From Bacillus mycoides (GTDB lineage Bacteria > Bacillota > Bacilli > Bacillales > Bacillaceae_G), in contig NZ_LXLV01000057.1 in the NCBI RefSeq assembly GCF_001757995.1, forward strand, positions 1-64,000: a DNA stretch of 64,000 nucleotides. The letters run 5' to 3'. Positions within the stretch are counted from its first letter, which is position 1. Every line of letters begins with the position of its first letter. A model generated the notes under the pieces. The model saw only the letters and a list, made by a program, of their open reading frames with translations, searched no databases and was not told where the DNA came from. Shown here in pieces: positions 1-8,016 of this stretch. The position numbers and the translations under genes were made by a program.

Positions 1-155
1 TTAAATCTGAAATGTTTTATCTCAATTATTATCAAACAAAAGAAGAATTGATTCAAGCAATTGAAACATACATCTATCATTATAACTACAAACGATTCCA
101 AAAACGACTCAATCATCGAGCTCCGATTGAATATCGAATCTCAATGGCTGCTTAG
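1..155 (+). CDS. IS3-family transposase OrfB, C-terminal fragment cut by the window edge
   Basis: An open frame runs from the window edge to a TAG at 153-155. It encodes the last ~50 residues of an IS3-type integrase-core transposase. The stretch IETYIHYNYKR-like (seen as YIYHYNYKRFQKRL) followed by a segment ending APIEYR is the usual end of IS3/IS150-group OrfB, where the final catalytic Glu helix is followed by 'YN..R....L...SP..YR'. The catalytic DDE core lies outside the window, so activity cannot be judged. This insertion sequence borders the toxin/two-component block to its right. Confidence 0.7.
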   Translation, partial: KSEMFYLNYYQTKEELIQAIETYIYHYNYKRFQKRLNHRAPIEYRISMAA

Positions 156-195
156 TCTTTTTTAAAAGCTGTCTACTTGACGGGGATAAGACCAC
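1..195 (+). mobile_element. Right end of an IS3-family insertion sequence
   Basis: After the transposase stop at 155, the sequence from about 169 to 194 (CTGTCTACTTGACGGGGATA and onward) looks like a terminal inverted repeat. IS3-family elements end 10-50 bp after the OrfB stop. The left end is not in the window, so the repeat cannot be paired and its boundary is approximate. Confidence 0.5.
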
Positions 196-411
196 TTGAG
201 AGTGTCTTTTTTTATGCATTCATCTTAAATTATAATACTACTTATATTATTTTAGATATTACCGTCCTAGGTTTCGCTACATATCCATCAAGCAAATAAA
301 TTCAAATAACCCGAAACGAGAAGATTGACATCTCCAACAGAAAGATTCGATATCTTTATAACCTTATATATACCCACCCATATAAACAGGGAACATATAC
401 CGCATCATTCT
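196..411. other. Intergenic, no gene seen
   Basis: About 215 AT-rich bases separate the IS end from the toxin stop codon. I see no reading frame with a ribosome binding site and no convincing terminator for the toxin gene. Confidence 0.5.
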
Positions 412-2721
412 TTACTTAATACTTTCTAATTCCCATTGGTGATAATTGCCTGGTGAAGTTGTATGCTCAGATTTTAAAACACGCTCACCAGCACCTACAA
501 GCGGGGCAATACCATTATCTGCAACAGAACTAGTCCACTGGTTTTCTCTTGATGTTATATAATTAGAATCAGATTTTATATAGAAGTTCTTCTGATTAGT
601 AAGCTTGTCTAGTTTAATAGTAGATTTATTGTATTCAGTATCTAACCAACTATAGTCATAACCATTTCCAATATTTAAATACTGATAATTACTATGACTA
701 CTATTCGTAAACTTCATAAACACTTCTTCATCTTTTTTGAATGGTTCTTCCGGTCTAGATTTACCTTTTCTTTCAAGTATTACTGGTGTTGCTTGAATGT
801 CTGGTCCGTGTATTGCTTGTTGGACAGGACCGAGTCTCAATCCATCCCAATTATTACCCTTAAGTGAAAAGTGTACATATCTCCCATTAATTGATTGGCT
901 TAAAGTACCAGCGCTCCAAGATTCGTTTACACCGTTAGCGAAGTTAGTAGCTGACTTCAAATAATACTGTTTTCCTTCTACTATAGGTTCCCCAGAATTA
1001 TCTACTACTATTTTATCGATAGCGTCTAGATAGCTTTTATTTGAAACAAGAGACGTGAAAACTTCAGTTTTATTGTCTTTTACATCAATTAATTCAAACT
1101 TAGCGTGAGATTCTCCAAGAGATGCACGGTTTACTGCTATGTCTACAGGTTCATTTTCTTTAGATTCATATACATTTGAATTCTGATTTCGAACTAATGT
1201 TACCTTTTGACTCTCACCTTTTTTATTACGAACCGTAACAAAGATTTCTTTATTTAAATTAAATATACCTGGTATAACCGAAGCATAAATCTTTTTCTTG
1301 CTATAATCATAACTGCTATATGATAGAGTTGGTTGTAGCGCACGGTGATCAAAGAAACCAAGGTTCACACCTCGTTCCAAAAGAGAACGATTTGGACCAT
1401 AACGAACTAGATTTTCTTTTGGCTGACCATTTACAATATGCTTCGCTACCCAAGCCCCCTTGCCTATCTCGCTATTTTCAAAAAATTCATCCAGTGAAAG
1501 ATTATAATCAACGCTAGCAGGTTTTGTTTTGTCCGTTCTTGGTGTATACACTCTAAATTTTGGTATAGAACCCAAATTTGTTTCTACTAATGTAGTAGAA
1601 GCATTTACATTTGATGCAAAATGCGACCAATCACCTAAATTTTCAAACTTTCCATCTTTCATTGTATATACATTCATTGTACTGGTAGGCAAGACCTCAA
1701 TAGAAAGAGGTGCCCCTTGTTCTACCGCTTTTAATTCATCTAGTGTCAGAGAAATTTTCACATCAGCTTGACCTTCTACACTATCCATTAGAATTTCAGT
1801 TTTATTGTTCCCGCCTTTTTCCGTAGTTAACAAGTTAGCTTTATAACGATCTTGTGTCGCCTTAACAGTATTAATAATTTTATTACCTAATCGAATGTTA
1901 AAGTGAGGTGAAACATCCCCAGCAGATGCTGTACCCGTGTTTTTATACTCTAGATGGAAGCGCACATTTGCTGCTTTAGCTGAATCAACAGTTGTTGCTG
2001 TTGACCAATCAAAACTATTAGAGATGCTTTCTGTTTCCGTTTTTGTATTAGAGTAACCATACCCTACATTTAATGATCCTTTTCCTGAAGGTACAGGACC
2101 CACTGCCGATCCCTCGGCACCGCCTTCAACCGCTAAACCAACATTAAAAGAATGTTGTACAGATAGACTTTTTTCCCAGCTCTTAGTACGTGATTCACCA
2201 TTTGAATCTGTAATACTAGCAACCGGAGTAATATCGATACGTTTTACAGCAATTTGTAGATTTGGCACATTCGCGATCATGGGGTTAAAATCTGTATCAG
2301 AATCACTATCATAATGCTCCACTTCATAGCTATCTGTAAAAGGGTCTCCATCTGAGTTTGCACTCTTAGGATTTGTAATAAATCTCTTTTTCCCAAAGTC
2401 TTTCACTAGATCATATAACTGAGCTTCATTTTTTCCTGTCTTTTCATTAAATACAATTTTATATCCTTTTTCTTCCACATCATTAGGAATACCATCATCG
2501 TCCCAATCATTATTTTCCTGAGGTTTTTCCATAATCATGATTCCCTTTTTTCCAGCGTCACCATAGATAACATTCTGTCCTTCCTTTAGATTTGCGTCTT
2601 CTTTAAAGGTTTCCACTTTTCCGCCTTGTTCAGGATTTGTTTCAGCTAAAGCAGGGGATGTTATCGTCAATGCCATAGTTAAACTACTTACTGCACCAAG
2701 TATTGGCTTTAATTTTTTCAT
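412..2721 (-). CDS. Secreted binary-toxin B-component-like pore protein lacking PA14
   Basis: The protein has 769 residues with a signal peptide at 1-26 (cleavage after PALA). Residues 72-84 (DWDDDGIPNDVEE) and the following FITNP...SDGDPFTD stretch match the double-calcium domain at the start of the protective antigen PA63/Vip1/Ib family. Residues about 180-240, rich in Ser/Thr/Gly, correspond to the amphipathic loop that forms the beta-barrel pore. The segment around 253-280 (YKNTGTA) is also conserved in protective antigen. Residues 586-769 resemble a beta-trefoil lectin-like tail ending HQWELESIK, a possible receptor-binding part. Family members are usually ~720-880 residues and begin with a PA14 propeptide domain; here only ~45 residues lie between the signal peptide and the calcium motif, so PA14 and its cleavage site are absent. 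No enzymatic A component is visible nearby. The start has a GGAGGAAAA ribosome binding site. Family placement is strong; cargo, target and activity are unknown. Confidence 0.85.
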   Translation of the reverse strand: MKKLKPILGAVSSLTMALTITSPALAETNPEQGGKVETFKEDANLKEGQNVIYGDAGKKGIMIMEKPQENNDWDDDGIPNDVEEKGYKIVFNEKTGKNEAQLYDLVKDFGKKRFITNPKSANSDGDPFTDSYEVEHYDSDSDTDFNPMIANVPNLQIAVKRIDITPVASITDSNGESRTKSWEKSLSVQHSFNVGLAVEGGAEGSAVGPVPSGKGSLNVGYGYSNTKTETESISNSFDWSTATTVDSAKAANVRFHLEYKNTGTASAGDVSPHFNIRLGNKIINTVKATQDRYKANLLTTEKGGNNKTEILMDSVEGQADVKISLTLDELKAVEQGAPLSIEVLPTSTMNVYTMKDGKFENLGDWSHFASNVNASTTLVETNLGSIPKFRVYTPRTDKTKPASVDYNLSLDEFFENSEIGKGAWVAKHIVNGQPKENLVRYGPNRSLLERGVNLGFFDHRALQPTLSYSSYDYSKKKIYASVIPGIFNLNKEIFVTVRNKKGESQKVTLVRNQNSNVYESKENEPVDIAVNRASLGESHAKFELIDVKDNKTEVFTSLVSNKSYLDAIDKIVVDNSGEPIVEGKQYYLKSATNFANGVNESWSAGTLSQSINGRYVHFSLKGNNWDGLRLGPVQQAIHGPDIQATPVILERKGKSRPEEPFKKDEEVFMKFTNSSHSNYQYLNIGNGYDYSWLDTEYNKSTIKLDKLTNQKNFYIKSDSNYITSRENQWTSSVADNGIAPLVGAGERVLKSEHTTSPGNYHQWELESIK

Positions 2722-2784
2722 CTTAGTTTTCCTCCATATTTCCTATACATGTATGTTTGAACATCTACTAGTAAGATTGATTTC

Positions 2785-2844
2785 ATAATATCTCACAAGT
2801 CTTTCATTTCCCTTTCGCAAATGTTACAAAAGTCTTTCACAAAT
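2785..2844 (-). promoter_or_regulatory. Toxin promoter: 44-bp operator A plus -10
   Basis: Positions 2801-2844 read, on the plus strand, as four 11-bp units: CTTTCATTTCC, CTTTCGCAAAT, GTTACAAAAGT, CTTTCACAAAT. The same block occurs at 3718-3761 (35/44 identical) and 5611-5654 (34/44 identical). On the minus strand a -10-like TATTAT (2785-2790) follows after exactly 10 nt, and the toxin ATG lies 64 nt further on. Direct repeats with 11-bp period next to a -10 are how OmpR/PhoB-type regulators bind; the regulator at 4818-5531 is the natural candidate. Confidence 0.65.
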
Positions 2845-3084
2845 CTTTTTTTACTTTATTGATATAACGAGTTCCGTTGCAGAATTTCTTAACACATAGA
2901 AAGGTGAGGAAATTGCAGTTACATTTTAAGAAACCGCTAATGATTTTTGTAATTCGTTGTATGTCGAAAAGACGAGGTCTGATTGAGGACTTCGTCTTTG
3001 TTTATATAGGGCGTGAACCATTTCGATTCCATTTATTGTACGTGAAACATGTATTAAATTGTAAATCTGACAGGTTACAAAAAT
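2845..3084. other. Intergenic with one hairpin, no supported gene
   Basis: A plus-strand frame at 2877-3086 has no ribosome binding site and no recognisable protein. It contains an imperfect hairpin with arms AAGACGAGGTC (2969-2979) and GACTTCGTCTT (2988-2998) followed by a short T-rich stretch. The hairpin could be a plus-strand terminator left from a lost gene. Confidence 0.35.
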
Positions 3085-3124
3085 AAAAGGAACACTACTT
3101 TTATTTTAAAGTTGTGTTCCTTTT
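3085..3124 (-). terminator. Rho-independent terminator
   Basis: Arms AAAAGGAACACTACTTT (3085-3101) and AAAGTTGTGTTCCTTTT (3108-3124) pair with one mismatch and carry A/T tracts on both sides. It sits 10 bp beyond the stop of the small membrane gene at 3134. Confidence 0.75.
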
Positions 3125-3133
3125 ATTTATAAA

Positions 3134-3346
3134 CTATTTAATTATAAAAGATAAAATCCCTATAATTATACATGCAATTCCGCTTAAGAATTGTCCTAGT
3201 CCTGCTGTTTCTCCTAAAATAAAGAAATTAAAAATATTTTTTCTTGTTTGTGTTTTCCCTATAAATGCTTTATCCGTTTTCATTCTGTATATACCCCATA
3301 ATACTAAGACTACGCCCCAAAATATAAATAATAGTTTTAAAATCAT
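3134..3346 (-). CDS. Small membrane protein, unknown function
   Basis: The 70-residue product starting MILKLLFIFW has two hydrophobic segments (about 3-20 and 48-68) separated by a basic stretch (RMKTDKAFIGKTQTRKN), so it is probably a two-pass membrane hairpin. An AGAGGTAAC ribosome binding site precedes the ATG at 3346. The frame stays open upstream to 3541, but that part has no start with a ribosome binding site and looks like a decayed separate peptide (next entry). The gene is followed by a good terminator and is downstream of operator B, so it is probably controlled with the toxin. The family is not recognised; an accessory or immunity role is only a guess. Confidence 0.55.
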   Translation of the reverse strand: MILKLLFIFWGVVLVLWGIYRMKTDKAFIGKTQTRKNIFNFFILGETAGLGQFLSGIACIIIGILSFIIK

Positions 3347-3582
3347 CGTATAGTTACCTCTGTTCAATATATTTTTTATGTATGTGATTCCTTTATTTTT
3401 ATTCCATAAAGGCAGTTTAGAAAATAAGGTTCCTTTTCCATATCTCTTCATTTTTCTAGTAAATCTGAACGAACTAGAAAATGAAGATATTGTACTTACT
3501 TCTGCTTTTAAAGAAAAAACTGGACTTACTAGAACAAGCAAATGCTAAGGCTGCGGGAGTTATTTTTTTTCATTTGATTCAT
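3347..3582 (-). pseudogene. Possible frameshifted secreted peptide gene
   Basis: An AGAGGAAG ribosome binding site stands 8 nt before an ATG at 3582. The direct frame (MNQMKKNNSRS...) ends after 17 codons. Removing one A from an eight-A run gives MNQMKKITPAALAFAC, a typical signal peptide start. One further single-base shift continues into LVSPVFSLKAEVSTISS and then a basic region (FTRKMKRYGKG) that runs into the small membrane gene frame. Two single-base changes would thus restore a secreted peptide of ~75 residues. Read literally the gene is broken; a sequencing error in the homopolymer is an alternative. Confidence 0.35.
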
Positions 3583-3701
3583 TTTATTTCTTCCTCTCTT
3601 TCATCATATCTACAAAATTACAAAAGATGAAATTATACTTATACTGTACATTGCTTATACTTTTCACTTCAAATTAAAATATAATCATCTTCGATACAGT
3701 A

Positions 3702-3761
3702 ATCTTATTCTATATATCTTTCAATTTCCTATCATAAATGTTACAAAAGTCTTTCAACCAC
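3702..3761 (-). promoter_or_regulatory. Operator B plus -10 for the small-protein unit
   Basis: The 44-bp block 3718-3761 matches operator A at 35 of 44 positions without gaps. A -10-like TAAGAT (minus strand, 3702-3707) lies exactly 10 nt downstream, as in the other two copies. It directly abuts the end of the kinase gene (stop 3763-3765) and would drive transcription leftward through the decayed peptide and small membrane gene. Confidence 0.6.
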
Positions 3762-3762
3762 C

Positions 3763-4821
3763 TCATTTCTTCTCTGATATAACAGGAAGAGTAAACCAAA
3801 ATTCACATCCCCGTTTCCCATCTTGGCGGTCCCGAACACCAATTTCTCCTTTATGCAGTTCAACTAGCGATTTTGCAATAGCTAAACCAAGCCCAGAACC
3901 TCCAGATTGCGAACTTCTTGATGGATCCGTTCTAAAGAAACGGTCAAATATACGCAATTGATCATCTGGAGAAATCCCTTCCCCTTCATCACACAATGTG
4001 AATTGAACTTGCTGCTTCTGTTTATTTTCTTCTACAATTAATTCGATTGTTCCACATGTAGGAGAATGCCGAATCGCGTTATGCAACAAATTATTGATAA
4101 CTCGTGCTATTTTACATGGCATAATCCAAATTCGTGGTAATGTCTCAGAAACGTGCAATTGCAAATCAATCTCTTTATCTTGCAATAAGATATCATGTGA
4201 ATCTATTACTTTTAATAGGATGCTATCTACATGTATTAAACTTGGATGAAAAACTTCTTGTCCAAGTTCTAACTTAGAAAGGTCAAATAAGTCATTAATT
4301 AATCCACTTAATCGTTGTATATCATTTAGGATTGTCTTTAAATATTGTTGTTTCATATCAGGGTCTTCAATTAATCCATCTTGTAACGCTTCTATCATCA
4401 ATTGTATGCTAGCCATGGGAGTTCGTAAGTCGTGGGAAATATTCGCAATCAGCTCTGTACGTGCTTTTTCTCCTTTTTCCAACTTAGCAAAGCTTTCGTC
4501 TAGTTTTTTGGCCATTTCTTGAAAAGCTTCTGCTAATTCTTTAAACTCTTCCGGTTCTTTCCCTATTATGTACATCGTTCCAAATTGTCTATCACTAAAT
4601 TGTTTGGTTAAGGCAATTAAATTTTGAATAGATCTCATAATAGGGCGTGTCATTAACCAGTAAATAATCGTAGAAATAATCATTGCTACAATTACTATTA
4701 CTATTAATAACCGTGTCTGTTCTGGTCTAAGTAACATTTGCCTTTCACTATACCATATAGAAATTACCATGATACCCGTGCTTAATAGATTCATCAATAA
4801 CAGTTGATTTCGCAACTTCAT
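3763..4821 (-). CDS. Sensor histidine kinase of two-component system
   Basis: The 352-residue protein has two membrane helices (about 6-23 and 37-57) with only ~13 residues between them, then HAMP-like and dimerisation helices with the phospho-acceptor in NISHDLRTPM (His130). The ATPase domain shows the N-box NNLLHNAIRHS, DEGEGISP and GGSGLGLAIAK. The tiny external loop puts it among intramembrane-sensing kinases, which usually respond to envelope stress or a partner membrane protein rather than bind a ligand outside. Its ATG overlaps the regulator's stop by 4 bp (ATGA), so the two are translationally coupled. The adjacent small membrane protein could be a partner, but nothing in the sequence proves this. 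Confidence 0.93.
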   Translation of the reverse strand: MKLRNQLLLMNLLSTGIMVISIWYSERQMLLRPEQTRLLIVIVIVAMIISTIIYWLMTRPIMRSIQNLIALTKQFSDRQFGTMYIIGKEPEEFKELAEAFQEMAKKLDESFAKLEKGEKARTELIANISHDLRTPMASIQLMIEALQDGLIEDPDMKQQYLKTILNDIQRLSGLINDLFDLSKLELGQEVFHPSLIHVDSILLKVIDSHDILLQDKEIDLQLHVSETLPRIWIMPCKIARVINNLLHNAIRHSPTCGTIELIVEENKQKQQVQFTLCDEGEGISPDDQLRIFDRFFRTDPSRSSQSGGSGLGLAIAKSLVELHKGEIGVRDRQDGKRGCEFWFTLPVISEKK

Positions 4822-5531
4822 TTATCGTTTCCTCCATCTGGTTTAAAACAATAACCGATGCCCCAAACCGTATGAACCCAGCGATTCTTTGTTGTATGCT
4901 TCTCCAATTTCTCACGTAAACGACTCATTAATACAGTTACTGCATTTGTGCAGCCTTCATACTCAAATCCCCAAATTTGTTCAAGAAGTTGAGACCGTGA
5001 AAACACCTGTTTAGGATGTTTTGCCATGAGATAAAGCACCTCAAACTCTTTCACCGTTAGCTCTATTTCATATCGACAAACAAATACACGTCTTTTCGTT
5101 GGATCAATTTTCAAATCTAGAAACTCTATCATTCCTGATGCAGGCTCTATTCCTTGCATTGGTACTTGACTTCCTCTTCTTAATATAATTTGTACCCTTA
5201 ATACTAATTCACGAGGTGAAAATGGTTTTGTTACATAATCATCCGCTCCCATTGTTAATCCTAAAATCCGTTCTCTTTCTTCCCCTCTCGCAGTTAACAT
5301 AATAATAGGTACATTGGAATGTTGGCGAATTTCCTCACATAGTTCCCATCCATCTTTTTCTGGCATCATCAAATCTAAAATAATTAGATCAGGTTGAAAT
5401 TCTTGAAATATATTCCATCCTTCTGTTCCGTTCACAGCAGTATATACTTCATACCCTTCTCTTTCTAAGTACCGTTTACATATCTCTCGTATATTATCTT
5501 CATCTTCTATAATTGCAATTTTTGTTTTCAT
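4818..5531 (-). CDS. OmpR/PhoB-family response regulator
   Basis: The 237-residue protein has a receiver domain with acidic pocket EDED near residues 9-12, phospho-acceptor Asp53 in LIILDLMMP, the conserved Thr in MLTAR and Lys in VTKPF. It is followed by a winged helix with ELTVKEFEVLYLMAKHP and a C-terminal recognition region GCTNAVTVLMSRLREKLE. A GAGGAG ribosome binding site precedes the ATG. It forms an operon with the kinase. Upstream lies operator C, and matching operators precede the toxin and the small-protein unit, so I infer an autoregulated system controlling this block. Confidence 0.93.
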   Translation of the reverse strand: MKTKIAIIEDEDNIREICKRYLEREGYEVYTAVNGTEGWNIFQEFQPDLIILDLMMPEKDGWELCEEIRQHSNVPIIMLTARGEERERILGLTMGADDYVTKPFSPRELVLRVQIILRRGSQVPMQGIEPASGMIEFLDLKIDPTKRRVFVCRYEIELTVKEFEVLYLMAKHPKQVFSRSQLLEQIWGFEYEGCTNAVTVLMSRLREKLEKHTTKNRWVHTVWGIGYCFKPDGGNDK

Positions 5532-5594
5532 ACATTAAATCTCCTCGGTTCCTTCACCAATGGCGATTGATATAAAATCAATATTTGTAAGTTC

Positions 5595-5654
5595 ATATTA
5601 GTTTATATACATTACATTTTTCTTTCAAAAATATAACAAAACCCTTTCACAAAT
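5595..5654 (-). promoter_or_regulatory. Operator C plus -10 for the two-component operon
   Basis: Block 5611-5654 matches operator A at 34 of 44 positions without gaps. A -10-like TAATAT (minus strand, 5595-5600) follows after exactly 10 nt, and the regulator ATG is 64 nt beyond it, the same distance as for the toxin. This supports direct autoregulation by the response regulator. Confidence 0.6.
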
Positions 5655-5680
5655 ATCATAAAAAGTTATCACTCAAGTAA

Positions 5681-5719
5681 AAAAGTTTCTTTTTCTATAG
5701 CCGAGAAAAAGAAACTTTT
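5681..5719 (-). terminator. Rho-independent terminator
   Basis: Perfect 15-bp arms AAAAGTTTCTTTTTC (5681-5695) and GAAAAAGAAACTTTT (5705-5719), with a T run on the minus strand. It would end leftward transcripts from the PAS kinase gene, whose stop is 340 bp away. Confidence 0.65.
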
Positions 5720-6058
5720 CACTTTTAAGACATACATACAACTTAACCTAAATGGTATTTAGAGCTACCTTCTTTTCTCTAAATTAATTTTTTTATCTTC
5801 TGTTACATCATAAATTATCAATCTAACTTATTAAGTAAACTTTGGAAGAATCCTTTTACTTCTATGCATAAAATGTAACGTCTAATGAAATTAGGAATTG
5901 CACTTCAAATTCAAGTTAAATTATCCCTATTAAATTCATTTTTCTTTTCCTGATCCAATTACTTCAGACTACCTATGTTTCTACAAGATAATAGCTTGAT
6001 TATTCATTTTCAGAGGTTTATTTACTAGATCACTAATAACAATTAATATATTTTATGT
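5720..6058. other. AT-rich 3' region, no gene seen
   Basis: About 340 bases lie between the PAS kinase stop and the terminator. No reading frame with a ribosome binding site, no clear repeat and no RNA motif was recognised. Confidence 0.45.
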
Positions 6059-7861
6059 TTACATGTCATTTGTACTAACATCACCAACTGAGTCACCGTT
6101 ATAAATTGGGAAAAACAGAGTAACAGTAGTTCCTTTCCCAACTTGGCTTTTTATACTTATTTTTCCACCATGACTTTCAATGATTCGATAACTCATCATA
6201 AGCCCAACACCCGTCCCTTTTTCTTTTGTACAATAAAAAGGTTCACCTAGTCTTTTAATTCTTTCTGAAGGAATACCTATTCCTTTATCTAAAATACTAA
6301 TCTTAACTTCGTTACTATTATGTTTTTTCACGCTTATAATGATTTCTTGACCATTTTGTATAGCCTCAATAGAATTTTGTAAAATACTATAGAAAACTTG
6401 TTTTAATTGAATTTCGCAACACTCAACTAATAAGTTTTCAACATCCACATTTAATGTAATACGAATATTCTTCATTATTGCTTGTGTACTTATTAAGTCG
6501 ACTACATTATCTAATATAGTACAAAGCTTTTTGGGCTCAAATACTGTAGCATTCTGTTTTGCAATAGATAAAAATTCTTGAAGAACTGTTTCAATACTAC
6601 TAATTTCAGAAAGTATTAGGCTTAAATATTCTTTATCCTCCCCTACTTCCTGTTGCAATAATTGCATGAACCCTTTAATTACTGTTAATGGGTTACGAAC
6701 TTTATGAGCAATCCCAGCTGCCAATTGCCCTACTGCATTAAGGGTATCTGATTTCTTTAATAACTCCGTCGTTATTGTACGCTCTGTAATATCACGTACA
6801 ATAATCATAATTTTATCCTCAAAAAGCGGTAAAAGTCTTGCTTCAAAATAATAAATTTCATCATCTAGTTGTAGAGAATAATCCATTAATACAGGAGCGG
6901 ATGAAGTTTTTATTTGATTAATAGCCTTCTCAAATCGCTTTATGATAGGAACTGGTAATATCTCTTGGAACTTCTTTCCTATAAATTCTTCAATTGGAAC
7001 ATAAAATTTAGATATAGAATTAACTTTACAATCCTTAATGGTCCCATCAAGTTCTGACAAAAAATACAAATCAGGAATTGCTTTAAAAATTAATTCTAGT
7101 TCAGTCGAGGTTTGTTTAAGTTTCTCTTCCATCCTCTTACGCTTAGTTATATCAATCCCAATTGTTCCTATACTCCATCCTAAATTTGGAATACTATGTA
7201 AAATATTTGACCACATAATAGTTTTTATCTCGCCATTTTTACATGTTATATCCACCTCCCAATCCCTAAATTCGCGACCATTCTGCAACAACTCGTTACA
7301 TAACTGATCTCTATAAGGTTTATGGGGATGTAGCAATTCCATCGCTTTTGGATTGTTAATTATTTCATCTGCATTATATCCAGTTACTAATTCACATTCC
7401 CGATTCCACATAATAATATTTCCTTTTTCATCAATTGCATTAATCATAATCGGCATATTTTGTAATATACTATCTAAACAATTTTCTTCATGATTTGTTA
7501 TCATATTTATTTGGGAATCTTTTTCATGAATTTTTTTAAGGTGTAATTGTTGTGTTGCCATCTCTTCAATTAGATTTGCAATGCATTTAAAATGTTTTAT
7601 ATGAGAATCCGCAATAACTCCTTTATTAATACTTGAGCCTACAACAAAGGTTGCTATATGCTCCTGCTCAATAATGATAGGAATATGCATTTCTTGGGAC
7701 GATTGGATTTTTTGATTATGAAAAAAAGGGTCACCTTTGGAAAATATAACATTTTGATTATTATCAAGGAGACAGAATGGAACTTTAGTTAAATTATAAA
7801 ATTGCTCTGTTATATTCTTAAACTCGTTTATATTTATAAGATCTTTAAGTGTATATTTCAT
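6059..7861 (-). CDS. Soluble PAS-domain histidine kinase, sporulation-kinase type
   Basis: The 600-residue protein has no membrane segment. Residues ~10-105 look like a small-ligand sensory domain (PocR-like, tentative), followed by PAS domains at ~127-240 and ~250-362, a dimerisation domain with phospho-acceptor His386 in AAGIAHKVRNPLT, and an ATPase domain with QNSIEAI, DKGIGIPS and GTGVGLMMS. The GxIAHxxRNPLTxIKGFxQLL layout is that of Spo0F-directed kinases (KinA-E type). The residue after the phospho-His is Lys instead of the usual Glu/Asp. AAAGGAGATGGG precedes the ATG. No response regulator is adjacent, as is normal for orphan phosphorelay kinases. A role in sporulation is inferred from family only. 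Confidence 0.85.
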   Translation of the reverse strand: MKYTLKDLININEFKNITEQFYNLTKVPFCLLDNNQNVIFSKGDPFFHNQKIQSSQEMHIPIIIEQEHIATFVVGSSINKGVIADSHIKHFKCIANLIEEMATQQLHLKKIHEKDSQINMITNHEENCLDSILQNMPIMINAIDEKGNIIMWNRECELVTGYNADEIINNPKAMELLHPHKPYRDQLCNELLQNGREFRDWEVDITCKNGEIKTIMWSNILHSIPNLGWSIGTIGIDITKRKRMEEKLKQTSTELELIFKAIPDLYFLSELDGTIKDCKVNSISKFYVPIEEFIGKKFQEILPVPIIKRFEKAINQIKTSSAPVLMDYSLQLDDEIYYFEARLLPLFEDKIMIIVRDITERTITTELLKKSDTLNAVGQLAAGIAHKVRNPLTVIKGFMQLLQQEVGEDKEYLSLILSEISSIETVLQEFLSIAKQNATVFEPKKLCTILDNVVDLISTQAIMKNIRITLNVDVENLLVECCEIQLKQVFYSILQNSIEAIQNGQEIIISVKKHNSNEVKISILDKGIGIPSERIKRLGEPFYCTKEKGTGVGLMMSYRIIESHGGKISIKSQVGKGTTVTLFFPIYNGDSVGDVSTNDM

Positions 7862-8016
7862 TATTTAACCCATCTCCTTTATATTTACTATATCTTTAAG
7901 ACTCCCCATATAAATTTTCCAACTAGAAACAATTACCTATTACAATGATGGACTCGTTCTGAAATACCATAGGATCAACCGCGTACTTGTATAGAGTAAT
8001 AAAACAAGGGTTTAAA
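7862..8016. other. Short intergenic
   Basis: Presumed promoter region of the PAS kinase. No site could be assigned with confidence. Confidence 0.3.

Noticed and set aside
2877-3086. 69-residue plus-strand frame
   Set aside because: No ribosome binding site, and its length is explained by an AT-rich non-coding stretch with a hairpin.
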